From Bifidobacterium saguinibicoloris (GTDB taxonomy: Bacteria; Actinomycetota; Actinomycetes; Actinomycetales; Bifidobacteriaceae): a stretch of 64,000 nt of DNA. Position numbers and translations under genes: made by a program. Each line of letters opens with the position of its first letter. Position 1 is the first letter of the stretch. Location: positions 310,001 to 374,000 of the forward strand of contig NZ_JAHBBF010000001.1 in the NCBI RefSeq assembly GCF_019331725.1, given 5' to 3'. The notes under the pieces are model-generated. The model was not told the DNA's origin and searched no databases. It worked only from the letters and a program-made list of their open reading frames with translations. Below, one piece after another: positions 55,710 through 64,000 of this stretch.

Positions 55710-58433
55710 ATGGCATCACATCGCAAGTCCGCCGTCGCCGCGTACGATCCTCGCACGGTGAAGGAGCATATCGTCGAAACGCCGTTGAACGAGGAGATGA
55801 GCAAATCGTTCCTCGAATACGCGTATTCGGTGATCTACGCGCGCGCCCTGCCGGATGCGCGCGACGGTCTGAAGCCGGTGCAGCGCCGCATCATCTATCA
55901 GATGGGCCAGATGAACCTCACGCCGGACCGCCCGTACATGAAGTCGGCGCGCGTGGTGGGCGAGGTGATGGGCAAGCTGCACCCGCACGGCGATTCCGCG
56001 ATCTACGAGGCGATGGTGCGTCTCGCGCAGCCGTTCGCGATGCGCCTGCCGCTGGTGGACGGCCACGGCAACTTCGGCTCATTGGACGACGGCCCGGCCG
56101 CCTCGCGTTACACGGAGGCGAGGCTCGGCCCGGCGGCCCTCGCGATGAACGCGGACATCGACGAGGACACGGTCGATTTCACGCCGAACTACGACAACAA
56201 GCTCAAGGAGCCGACGGTGCTGCCCTCGGCCATCCCGAACCTGCTGGTCAACGGCGGCTCCGGCATCGCCGTGGGCATGGCCACGAACATGGCCACGCAC
56301 AATCTGGGCGAGGTGGTCGCCGCGGCGAAGCATCTCATGGCGCATCCGGACGCCACGCTCGAAGAGCTCATGCGCTACGTGCCGGGCCCGGACTGGCCGG
56401 GCGGCGGCATCATCATCGGACGCGAAGGCATCCGCGAGGCGTACGAGACGGGACGCGGCACGCTCACCACGCGTTCGAAGACGCACATCGAGAACGTGAC
56501 GGCGCGCAAGAAGGCGATCGTCGTGACGGAGCTGCCGTTCATGGTGGGTCCGGAACGCGTGCTGGAACGCATCTCCGAAGGCGTGAAGAACCGCAAGTTG
56601 GACGGCATCACCGGCGCCATCGACCTGACGGACCGTCACAACGGCACGCGCATCGTCATCGAGATCAAGACGGGCTACGAGCCGAACGCGGTGCTCGCAC
56701 AACTGTTCAAGCACACGCCGCTGCAGGACAACTTCACCATCAACAACGTGGCGTTGGTGGATGGACGCCCGCACACCATGGGGTTGAAGGAGCTGCTTGA
56801 GGTGTGGGTGGAGCATCGCCGCGTGGTGGTGCGTCGCCGCAGCGAGTTCCGCCGCACGAAGGCGTTGGAGCGTCTGCACCTGGTGGAGGGCCTGCTGCTC
56901 GCCATGGTGGACATCGACGAAGTCATCCAGGTGATCCGCACGTCGGACGACGCGGATACGGCGAAGAGCCGGCTCATGGCCGTGTTCGACCTGGACGAGG
57001 TGCAGGCGCAGTACATCTTGGACCTGCGTCTGCGCAGGCTCACGCGCATGAGCCGCATCGAACTGGAGGCGGAGCGCGACGACCTGAAGAAGCGCATCGA
57101 GGAGCTGGAACGCATCCTCGCCTCCGCGGACGAACTGGACCGCGTGGTCGTGCGGGAGATGGACGAGACGGTGGAAAAGTACGGCACGCCGCGACGCACC
57201 GTGCTGCTGGACGAGGGGCCGGACGGCGCGCTCACTCCGGTGAGCGCGAAGGGCGACGATTCCGCGAGCTCGCGTGAGGCGTTGGAGGCCGCGCGCGCGG
57301 CCGCGACCGTCTCCAATGCGGCGGCGGACGTGGCGGCGGCCACCGCAGCCGCGAAGAAGGCCGGCGAGGACGCGACGGCCGCGGCCGTCCTGCAGATCGA
57401 CGACGAACCGTGCACGGTGATGATGAGCGCGACGGGTCTCATCGCACGCACGTCGCCGTCCGCGATGGACGTGTTCGAATCGCGTTCCGTCTCCGACGCG
57501 CGTTCCGTGGACGACCAAATCACGTCGATCTTCCGCACGTCGGCGCGCGCCACGTTCGCGCTGGTCACGTCCGCGGGCCGTCTGGTGCTCGCCCATGTGG
57601 CCGACCTGCCGGCATTGCCGGCCTCCACCATGTTGAGCACGGCGGGCGGCGTGCAGGCGGACGAGCTGATCGGCATGACGGAGAGCACGGATCCGATTCC
57701 GGGCGAGCATGTGGTCGCCGCCGTCGCAATGGACGCCTCGGACGGCAAGGACGGCAAGGACACAGCCACGGGCGACGGCAAGGACGGCGACGCCGCGCCG
57801 CTGCCGCCGCTGGCGATCGGCACGCGCAACGGCGTGGTGAAGCGGTGGAACCGTGAGGCGCCCACCACGATGGACTCGTGGTCCGTCATCGACCTGAAGG
57901 AGGGCGACGAGGTGCTCGCCGCGGCGGACGCCGCGGACGAGGACCGTCTGGTGTTCGTCTCGTCCGACGCCTCCCTGCTCACGTTCGAGGCGGGCAACGT
58001 GCGCCCGCAGGGCCGTACGGCCGGCGGCATGGCCGGCATCCGCCTGACGGAGGGCGCGCATGCGATGTGCTTCGCGGTGGTGCGCGCCGGCAAGGTGGCG
58101 TGGACGTACGAGGAGGGCGAGAACGGGCTCACGTCCGCGTCCGGCGCGGTGGTGCTCACCGTGGCGGGCGACGAGGACGCGCTGCCCGGTACGGAGAACG
58201 GTTCGGCGAAGGTGACGCCGTTGGAGATGTATCCGACGAAGGGCCGTGCGACAGGCGGCGTGCGTTCGCAGCGGTTCCTCAAGGGGCAGAACACGCTGAT
58301 CCTCGCGTGGGTGGGCTCCTACCCGCTCAACGCGTCCACCGATTCGGGCGCGCCGGTGGAGCTGCCGAAGCCGGACATGCGCCGCGACGGCTCCGGCGTG
58401 GAGCTGGCCGCGCCGATCGCGTTCATCGGCTGA
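55710..58433 (+). CDS. parC: DNA topoisomerase IV/gyrase-type subunit A
   Basis: A 907-aa type IIA topoisomerase breakage-reunion subunit. The catalytic Tyr134 is in [11 protein letters not shown]. The quinolone pocket is [17 protein letters not shown], with Ser96 and Glu100 intact, which predicts quinolone sensitivity at this target. The C-terminal beta-propeller starts near 560. An Ala-rich linker (about 525-555) and a Gly/Asp/Lys-rich insert (about 680-700) are unusual. It lacks a clear GyrA-box, so ParC is favoured. AGGGAG precedes the ATG. Confidence 0.9.
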   Translation: MASHRKSAVAAYDPRTVKEHIVETPLNEEMSKSFLEYAYSVIYARALPDARDGLKPVQRRIIYQMGQMNLTPDRPYMKSARVVGEVMGKLHPHGDSAIYEAMVRLAQPFAMRLPLVDGHGNFGSLDDGPAASRYTEARLGPAALAMNADIDEDTVDFTPNYDNKLKEPTVLPSAIPNLLVNGGSGIAVGMATNMATHNLGEVVAAAKHLMAHPDATLEELMRYVPGPDWPGGGIIIGREGIREAYETGRGTLTTRSKTHIENVTARKKAIVVTELPFMVGPERVLERISEGVKNRKLDGITGAIDLTDRHNGTRIVIEIKTGYEPNAVLAQLFKHTPLQDNFTINNVALVDGRPHTMGLKELLEVWVEHRRVVVRRRSEFRRTKALERLHLVEGLLLAMVDIDEVIQVIRTSDDADTAKSRLMAVFDLDEVQAQYILDLRLRRLTRMSRIELEAERDDLKKRIEELERILASADELDRVVVREMDETVEKYGTPRRTVLLDEGPDGALTPVSAKGDDSASSREALEAARAAATVSNAAADVAAATAAAKKAGEDATAAAVLQIDDEPCTVMMSATGLIARTSPSAMDVFESRSVSDARSVDDQITSIFRTSARATFALVTSAGRLVLAHVADLPALPASTMLSTAGGVQADELIGMTESTDPIPGEHVVAAVAMDASDGKDGKDTATGDGKDGDAAPLPPLAIGTRNGVVKRWNREAPTTMDSWSVIDLKEGDEVLAAADAADEDRLVFVSSDASLLTFEAGNVRPQGRTAGGMAGIRLTEGAHAMCFAVVRAGKVAWTYEEGENGLTSASGAVVLTVAGDEDALPGTENGSAKVTPLEMYPTKGRATGGVRSQRFLKGQNTLILAWVGSYPLNASTDSGAPVELPKPDMRRDGSGVELAAPIAFIG

Positions 58434-58460
58434 CGGCTGACGTCCGTTCCGTCACGATAT

Positions 58461-58496
58461 GATGGCCGTGGTCGCCTGACGGTGGCCGCGGCCATC
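58461..58496 (+). terminator. Hairpin downstream of parC
   Basis: An 11-bp stem with one G-T wobble begins 28 bp after the parC stop. No T-run follows. Weak terminator candidate. Confidence 0.45.
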
Positions 58497-58502
58497 GTCG
58501 TC

Positions 58503-58548
58503 GCGGCGCGTCACATCGCGTCGCGTCACATCGCGTCGCGTCACATCG
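58503..58548. repeat. Three tandem copies of a 15-bp unit
   Basis: GCGTCGCGTCACATC-like units repeat three times. The last one contains the stop codon of the following minus-strand gene. Confidence 0.75.
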
Positions 58549-59050
58549 CGGCGGCGTTGGCCGCGGTCTGTTCGTCGGCCTTCACGCAGTCGATGGCGAT
58601 GACCAGGGCGATGACGAGCGTGGCGTACGTCTCGTCATATACGGCGATCTTGTACGAATCGCCCCATGTGAACCATTGCTCGCTGATGCGCGCGACGGGC
58701 GTGCCGGCGCGCGTCACCTGGAAGTCCATGTCCCACCAGTCGCCTTCGACCTCGAGGCCGGCGGCGTCGATGCGGTACCGGTCCTTGAAGAACGTGAACT
58801 CCTTGTCGATGGCGGCGACCTCGCGTCCGCCCATGATGACGCTGAAGTGCGGCAGGAAGCTGAACGTCTTCTTCGTGACGGACGCGACCTCCGGATACGA
58901 TTCATCCGGCCCGGCGTGGAGACGGAACGTCTTGGGCAGTTCGAACACGCTGCCGCGCACGGTGTACCAGACGCGGCCCGCGCCGTCCGTGACGGTGAAC
59001 CGCTCCCCTATGGAGAACACCTTCTGCTTGATGTACAGGTCCAGCACCAT
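58541..59050 (-). CDS. LURP-one-related (tubby-like) family protein
   Basis: A 169-aa all-beta protein. It matches the LURP-one/phospholipid scramblase-like barrel: LYIKQKVFSIGERFTVTD, VWYTVRGSVFELPKTF, FKDRYRIDAAGLEVEGD and a C-terminal hydrophobic helix TLVIALVIAIDCV that is buried in this fold. Possible lipid or membrane binding is inferred from the family. Its role in bifidobacteria is unknown. Confidence 0.82.
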   Translation of the reverse strand: MVLDLYIKQKVFSIGERFTVTDGAGRVWYTVRGSVFELPKTFRLHAGPDESYPEVASVTKKTFSFLPHFSVIMGGREVAAIDKEFTFFKDRYRIDAAGLEVEGDWWDMDFQVTRAGTPVARISEQWFTWGDSYKIAVYDETYATLVIALVIAIDCVKADEQTAANAAAM

Positions 59051-59778
59051 CGCCGCCGCCTTTCCACGTCTCCGGTGACACGATGTCCCGCGGTCACTCC
59101 AGTGTACGCCGCGAGGACTTTCGTCTCGGGATATGACGCACGTGGCCCGTCCGCCGTGTCGGATGGCGCGCGATGGTATGTTCGAATGAGGTCGGCAAAG
59201 TGCCGACCGGTGGGGTCGATTCTATCAATCACCGTGGGGAGAGCCGGGGCTGCTAACCCCGGCTCCTCACATATTCCGGGCGAATCCGCTTGCTTGCCGA
59301 TGCCCGTGGTACACAACCGTGTGGAATGCTGCCGACGGTGTTGTGTACCACGAATCCGTGGTACGCGACACCATGACGCGAAGATGTGCGTTTGCATACC
59401 AGCGGCTTGTGGTACGCAGCCGCGCGAACGGTCCGCTTGTGCTTGCGTACCATTCGTGGATTCCGTGGAAAGCTTGGAATTCCAACGTTTCGAGAACACC
59501 CGGCACAGCAGGGCCTCATGGGGTGATTGGTACGTGACGGGAAAGGAACCGGGAAACGCATTGCGTACCCCGGATTACCGGTACATGACGGCCCGGCCGC
59601 CGCGATCACAGGTTACGTACCATTCTTGAGGTCGCCTCCGGCGAAGATGCACATTACAGAGTAGGTTCAGACCGGTTTTTGTAATATTACGGAGTATGTT
59701 TTCCCCTGTCTGATGCACATTATCAAATCGGCGCGCGGGTGGGGTGCAAACACGTGGCGACGGCTACACTCGGAGCGC
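59051..59778. other. 728-bp non-coding stretch with many inverted repeats
   Basis: Several open frames run through it but none has a good SD or coding-like composition. It holds hairpins at 59190-59208 and 59241-59265, a cluster of TGGTAC/GTACCA motifs (59306-59622), and an AT-rich promoter-like region (59640-59710). Confidence 0.6.
59306..59365. repeat. Overlapping GTGGTAC inverted repeats
   Basis: GTGGTACACAAC (59306-59317) pairs with GTTGTGTACCAC (59340-59351). A second palindrome, GTACCACG-AATC-CGTGGTAC, covers 59346-59365. The two share an arm, so alternative hairpins are possible. Confidence 0.75.
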
Positions 59779-60336
59779 ATGGAAGAAAACGCTGATAAGG
59801 ATCCGATGAAGGAACGCTACGAGCATGCGGACCAAGGCAAGGCCACCATGCTCGCCATGATCATCGTCGTGACGATCAGGAAACGGCTCGCCGATCAGGG
59901 CGTCGAGCTGACGACCGCCGACATGGACGATCTGCTCCACCGTGAGGACGTGGTCGACCGGAGTCTGTCGATCCTGCCCGCGCTGGATGCGATGGGCCGC
60001 GTTCCGGGAGGTGCCGGCGCGACCGCGATGACGCGGATGCTCGCCACGTCCGACCCGGCGGGCACGCCGTTCGAGCTGCATGACGAGCCGGCCGAATCGG
60101 ACGCGAACACGCTCGCCGCGGGCATCGTGGCCCGTATGAAGGCCGCGGCGTTCCATTCGGATGAGGCGTTGGAACGCGAGATGATGCGGGTCGAACAGGA
60201 GCAGGACCCCACATACATGCGCGACGTGCTCTACGATGCAATCGGCACGATCCGCGTCGTCCTCGGCATCCAGAAAGGCATGGAGCAACAAGGACGCATG
60301 CAGGCGCCGAAACCCTCGGATGACGAAGAGGACTGA
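59779..60336 (+). CDS. Hypothetical protein
   Basis: A 185-aa protein I do not recognise. It is mostly helical and acidic, with MLAMIIVVTIRKRLADQGVELTTADMDDLL near 25-50 and a C-terminal YDAIGTIRVVLGIQ segment. There is no signal peptide or clear membrane helix. CGGAG precedes the ATG at 59779; an earlier in-frame ATG lies at 59713. It sits 131 bp upstream of the DUF262 gene on the same strand and may belong with it. Confidence 0.65.
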   Translation: MEENADKDPMKERYEHADQGKATMLAMIIVVTIRKRLADQGVELTTADMDDLLHREDVVDRSLSILPALDAMGRVPGGAGATAMTRMLATSDPAGTPFELHDEPAESDANTLAAGIVARMKAAAFHSDEALEREMMRVEQEQDPTYMRDVLYDAIGTIRVVLGIQKGMEQQGRMQAPKPSDDEED

Positions 60337-60467
60337 GCGCCGCCGAACCTGTTCTCCGGCTCGGCAAGGTAATATCGAAGACACGACGAGCAAAGACAGG
60401 CGTCCCACTTCCACATTGAATTCGGGCAATGAAACGTCTGTTTCGAAAACCGCTATTGGAGGCAAGG

Positions 60468-62282
60468 ATGTCGGGAACATTCAAGTCCAATGATGTACAG
60501 GTGTCGGAGATTCTTCGACAGATCGCGGATGGCGAAGTGCAGCTGCCGGATTTCCAGCGTGGATGGGTCTGGGATGATTATCGCATCAGGTCGCTGATCG
60601 CAAGCATCATGAACGCCTACCCCGTAGGCGCGTTGATGTTCCTCGAATACGGAGGGGATACGGTCCGTTTCAAGTATCGGCCGTTCACCGGTTCCGACGC
60701 TGATTGCGCCCCCGAGCAGCTCGTGCTTGACGGGCAGCAACGGTTGACGTCCATCTTCAATGCCCTCTATTGCAAGGCTCCGGTACCTACACGCAATGAG
60801 AAGGGGCAGGCGATCGACCGGTACTACTATCTGGATATTCGCAAGAGTCTGGATGTTTCCGTCGACAAGGTCGACGCCATTGTGGCCGTTCCGGAGGATC
60901 GGAAGATCCGTTCGGATTTCGGCCGCACCATCGATCTGGACGTCAGCGAACCGGAAAAGGAATATGAGCATCTGCTGTTCCCTCTGAACATCGTGTTCGA
61001 CAACATGGCATGGATCAACTGGATGAACGGATGCAGAAGCCATTACCAGTACGACCAGGGGCTGATGCAATTGCTGGACGAGTTCCAGGCGCAGGTTCTG
61101 ATCGCCATCCAGCAATACAAGGTGCCGGTGATCCAGCTGGCGAAAGAGACCCCCAAGGAAGCCGTGTGCCAGGTCTTCGAGAACGTGAACACAGGCGGAG
61201 TGTCCCTGACGGTGTTCGAACTGGTCACGGCGTCCTTCGCCGCCGACGACTATGACCTGCGCGGCGATTGGGAAGGCCGGGGAAAGAACCTCGGAAGACG
61301 GGAAAGGATGCGCCGCATCGAACGATCGCTGCTCGGCGGCGTCACTGCAACCGATTTCCTTACCTCGCTCACCCTGTTGACCAGATACCGTGCATGGGTG
61401 AAGAAGGGCACCGCCGTCAGCTGCAAGAAGAAGGACGTGCTGAGCATCTCCTTGGATGATTACACCAGCAATGCGGACGAACTGGAACAGGCCTTCATCG
61501 CCGCCAGCCGGTTCCTCAACGAACAACGTGTGTTCACGATCCGCGACCTGCCTTATTCCAGCCAACTCATTCCATTGTCGGCCTTGTTCGCCCTGCTGGG
61601 GTCGCGAGCGCAGGATTCGACGGTGAAATCGAAGCTCACCCGCTGGTATTGGTGCGGCGTTTTGGGCGAGATGTACGGCGGTGCCAATGAGACGCGATAT
61701 GCCGCCGACGTCACCGGGGTCATGGCATGGCTTGACGGCGGGAACGAGCCTGATACCGTCGCCCGCGCATACTTCCAGCCGACCCGGCTGCTCACCTTGC
61801 AGACCCGTCAGAGCGCCGCATACAAGGGCATCATGGCGCTCATACTCCGGCATGGCGCAGTTGATTTCATGACCGGTCAGGCGATGGACTTCGTGAATTT
61901 CACCGAGCAGTCGGTGGACATCCACCACATCTTCCCGGCTGCCTACTGTCAGAAGATGGGGTATGACCGTCGCCAGTGGAACTCCATCGTCAACAAGACA
62001 CCCATCACCGCGCATACGAACCGCGTGGTGGGAGGCACGGCTCCCAGCTCCTATATGGGCAAGATCGAGCGGGACGGTCATGTGACCCGAGAGGATCTCG
62101 ATCGTTTCCTGACCACGCATCTTGTGGACGTGAATGCGATGCGGCAGGACGACTTCCGCTCGTACTTCGTCGAACGTGCCAAGGCGTTGTTGGATCTCAT
62201 CTCCGATGCTATGGACAAGACCGTGACGAATCGCGCCGGAGACGACGTGCTCGCCCTGTTCGGAGCATCACTGGAAGAGTGA
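60468..62282 (+). CDS. DUF262/HNH (GmrSD-type) restriction-like protein
   Basis: A 604-aa protein. The N-terminal DUF262 domain has QLPDFQRGWVWD (25-36) and the nucleotide-site motif LDGQQRLTS (87-95). The C-terminal part has DIHHIFP near 484-490, followed by NSIVNKTPIT and TNRVVGG, a DUF1524-type HNH nuclease. In this family GmrSD and relatives use NTPs to cut modified (for example glucosylated) phage DNA, so a Type IV restriction role is likely but inferred. GGAGGCAAGG before the ATG at 60468 sets the start. It is convergent with the Type ISP locus. Confidence 0.85.
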   Translation: MSGTFKSNDVQVSEILRQIADGEVQLPDFQRGWVWDDYRIRSLIASIMNAYPVGALMFLEYGGDTVRFKYRPFTGSDADCAPEQLVLDGQQRLTSIFNALYCKAPVPTRNEKGQAIDRYYYLDIRKSLDVSVDKVDAIVAVPEDRKIRSDFGRTIDLDVSEPEKEYEHLLFPLNIVFDNMAWINWMNGCRSHYQYDQGLMQLLDEFQAQVLIAIQQYKVPVIQLAKETPKEAVCQVFENVNTGGVSLTVFELVTASFAADDYDLRGDWEGRGKNLGRRERMRRIERSLLGGVTATDFLTSLTLLTRYRAWVKKGTAVSCKKKDVLSISLDDYTSNADELEQAFIAASRFLNEQRVFTIRDLPYSSQLIPLSALFALLGSRAQDSTVKSKLTRWYWCGVLGEMYGGANETRYAADVTGVMAWLDGGNEPDTVARAYFQPTRLLTLQTRQSAAYKGIMALILRHGAVDFMTGQAMDFVNFTEQSVDIHHIFPAAYCQKMGYDRRQWNSIVNKTPITAHTNRVVGGTAPSSYMGKIERDGHVTREDLDRFLTTHLVDVNAMRQDDFRSYFVERAKALLDLISDAMDKTVTNRAGDDVLALFGASLEE

Positions 62283-62308
62283 CGCGAGGAGACCGTGGCG
62301 TGTTTTCC

Positions 62309-62343
62309 GTGGGCATGATGCAGAGAGGACACATCATGCCCAC
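62309..62343. terminator. Hairpin between convergent DUF262 and ISP-locus genes
   Basis: GTGGGCATGATG (62309-62320) pairs perfectly with 62332-62343 across an 11-nt loop. It lies 27 bp after the DUF262 stop. No T-run follows the stem on the plus strand. Confidence 0.65.
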
Positions 62344-62460
62344 GAGGAATACCTGTTGAACGTCTGGATACCGATGGCGACGAACCTTTGGCCACCTATG
62401 AGGCATGGTCGCCGCTGCAGAACGGATACAGACTGAGGGGACCGTCGCCGACTTATACCT

Positions 62461-62973
62461 CTATGCCTCCAGCTCTGGATCGTCGTTGGAACCCGTGATT
62501 TTCGCGTTGCCGCCGAGGGCGACCACGGCGACGCCGGCGAGCGCCACGAACGCCGCCGTCACAGTCGCCGCGAGCCTGATGTGGAACTGCTTGTTCTCGG
62601 AGTCCTTGTCCGCTGCCATCTTGGCCAGGTCGACGATCTGCTGCGTCAGTCTCAGGCGTTCCTCGTCGGTCAGGTCGTCCTTATCCAGCCGACCAGACAG
62701 CACATCGATGACCTTGTTGATGGTGTCCATCGCGGCCTTGTTCGATTGGTCGTTGCTGTCAAAGGCGCGGAAGATGATCTCCCGGTATTCCTTGGCCTCA
62801 TCGACCAGCATTCCTGCAAGCGCGGGGAACTGCTTCAACGCCTCCATGGCGACGCGCGGGTCCACGCGGTCGAGCATGGAGACCAGGGTGATGGCCTTCT
62901 CCTTGGTCATGTGCCGGAAGTCGGGGATGCCGAGTTTCTTCAGCACCTGCTGTTCGTTCAGCTGCTTCGCCAT
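62461..62973 (-). CDS. Small membrane-anchored protein linked to the Type ISP enzyme
   Basis: A 170-aa protein of unknown family. It starts with a soluble helical region (1-125; PRVAMEALKQFPALAGMLVDEA and a charged stretch RLDKDDLTDEERLRLTQQ). One membrane helix follows at about 131-155 (LAATVTAAFVALAGVAVVAL), then a short acidic tail. Its ATG is only 6 nt after the stop of the Type ISP gene, so they are one operon. No homologous defense effector is recognised. Confidence 0.75.
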   Translation of the reverse strand: MAKQLNEQQVLKKLGIPDFRHMTKEKAITLVSMLDRVDPRVAMEALKQFPALAGMLVDEAKEYREIIFRAFDSNDQSNKAAMDTINKVIDVLSGRLDKDDLTDEERLRLTQQIVDLAKMAADKDSENKQFHIRLAATVTAAFVALAGVAVVALGGNAKITGSNDDPELEA

Positions 62974-62979
62974 GATGTT

Positions 62980-64000
62980 CTACTCCTTCCATGCGGCGGG
63001 CCAGTTCGCGGGCTGGGGCAGTTCCTCCAGGGCGGGCAGGGAGTCGACGATGTCGAGGGTCTCCATGCTCACGCGGATGACTTTCTCCACCAAGTCCACG
63101 ATGTAGCGAGGGTCGTCGCTGTACTCGTTCGGGTCGTTCGTGATGCCGCTCTTCTTGTCGGTGGTGACCTTGTAGCGGTCGATGAGCCAGCCAATCGCGC
63201 TCTTGCCGTTGACCACGTACTCGTACGCACGCAAGGGTATGCCCTCGATGGTCAGGTGCTCAGCGACACTGAGCACCGTCAGGTCCGGGACCTTCTTGCC
63301 GGTCTCGGGGTCCTTGACCTTCCTCGGGTAGGTCATCTTCTCGGTACGGCCCGGGTTCGTCTTGTCGCCGACCTCCATGACCGGCCACGGGTCGATAGAC
63401 TCGTAGTCCAGATGCAGGTGGGCCAGGGCGCGGCCGGCCTTCATGAACGCTGTGAAGTTCTTCGCCAACGGGATGCGCGGCAGCTCCTTCTTGAGGTTGT
63501 TCGCGAACCTCCTGCGGTATTCGGGGCTGTGGAGCACGCCGTACACGTAGTAGAAGATGTCCTCCTTGCTGATGCGCAGGGTCGGATACGCCTCGCGGAA
63601 CACTTTCAGGCCCGTGTCGGTGATCGCGTCGTGACGAATATAGCCGTGCTCGTCCGCACCGGACATATCTGCTTCGGCGAACAGACCGCCGTCATTTGAC
63701 GGCTCGACCTTCTCATACCAGTACAGCGGGAAACACTGTGAGGTGCTTTGCATGTGTCGATCAGGCACACATTCCGAGATAATACACGAATAGTCACGAC
63801 CTGCTGCCGGTCCGACCATGCATATTTCCAGATTATTTGCTCCAGAGTATGGGAACAAACGTTTAAGTTGGGAGCTTGGACGTTCAATCAGTTGGTCGGA
63901 CGCATAGAGGAACTGCTTGCAGAATGGACGGTAGACCGAGGTTCTTATGTCTTGGTCCGCAAAGGAGAAAGAGACTCCCCGAGTGTATTTGCGTTTCAGA
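62980..64000 (-). CDS. Type ISP restriction-modification enzyme, C-terminal part
   Basis: The reading frame is open from 62980 to the window edge (at least 340 codons) without a clear start, so this is the C-terminal part of a larger protein. The sequence fits the target-recognition end of LlaBIII-like single-chain enzymes. It has YRPFCKQFLY near the edge, then SQCFPLYWYE, DIFYYVYGVLHSPEYRRRF, LKKELPRIPLAKNFTAF and GRALAHLHLDYE. Full-length members fuse a nuclease, helicase, N6-adenine methyltransferase and this domain in about 1500-1600 residues. The other domains should lie to the right. Confidence 0.82.
   Translation of the reverse strand, partial: LKRKYTRGVSFSFADQDIRTSVYRPFCKQFLYASDQLIERPSSQLKRLFPYSGANNLEICMVGPAAGRDYSCIISECVPDRHMQSTSQCFPLYWYEKVEPSNDGGLFAEADMSGADEHGYIRHDAITDTGLKVFREAYPTLRISKEDIFYYVYGVLHSPEYRRRFANNLKKELPRIPLAKNFTAFMKAGRALAHLHLDYESIDPWPVMEVGDKTNPGRTEKMTYPRKVKDPETGKKVPDLTVLSVAEHLTIEGIPLRAYEYVVNGKSAIGWLIDRYKVTTDKKSGITNDPNEYSDDPRYIVDLVEKVIRVSMETLDIVDSLPALEELPQPANWPAAWKE

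Noticed and set aside
59253..59609. Minus-strand 118-aa frame in the 59-kb gap
   Set aside because: No SD, no recognisable domain, and the composition follows the inverted repeats. The overlapping plus-strand frame is no better.

Overview
This 64-kb window is a GC-rich (roughly 64 percent by eye) chromosomal segment of an actinobacterium, almost certainly a Bifidobacterium. Support for this comes from the SepH (DUF3071), DUF3000 and DUF4193 proteins, the ClpX/ClpP1/ClpP2 cluster, pflB beside pflA, a succinate dehydrogenase/fumarate reductase flavoprotein and iron-sulfur pair with no membrane anchors, and actinobacterial promoter and RBS style. I cannot assign a species. I see no rRNA, transposase, integrase or prophage.

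Left part (1-25 kb) is mostly core metabolism and housekeeping. It holds the start of proC, a proline iminopeptidase-type hydrolase, an unusual double-kinase two-component system, a MacB-type ABC pair, metY, pdxY, an alkyltransferase-like protein, the DprA-ComM-YraN competence cluster, sdhA-sdhB, an O-methyltransferase, a LOG-family protein, nhaA, two identical tRNA-Arg(ACG) genes, and clpX-clpP2-clpP1.

The first accessory block (25-32.5 kb) is a Type I restriction-modification locus (hsdM-hsdS-hsdR on the minus strand). It is interrupted by an oppositely oriented HTH/PIN toxin-antitoxin-like pair, and base composition drops in hsdS.

The middle part (32.5-59 kb) returns to core genes: a ClC transporter, tig, an RNase D, DUF3000, pflA/pflB with an upstream CRP/GlxR-type operator, nadE, an M20 amidohydrolase, a HAD phosphatase, ppiB, metQNI, relA, dut, DUF4193, sepH, a phosphodiesterase-like protein, parC and a LURP-one-related protein. 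Between ppiB and metI lies a 1.26-kb non-coding island. It contains a candidate small RNA with three stem-loops, an 11-unit array of 51-52 bp repeats, a very strong hairpin, and a 22-bp direct repeat at its edges.

The right end (59-64 kb) looks like a defense island. A repeat-rich non-coding stretch is followed by a small unknown protein, a DUF262/HNH (GmrSD-type) protein, a small membrane protein, and the C-terminal third or so of a Type ISP (LlaBIII-like) restriction-modification enzyme that runs off the window.

The most promising undescribed items are the candidate sRNA plus minisatellite island at 45.9-47.1 kb, the right-end defense island with its membrane partner, and the HTH/PIN pair embedded in the Type I locus.
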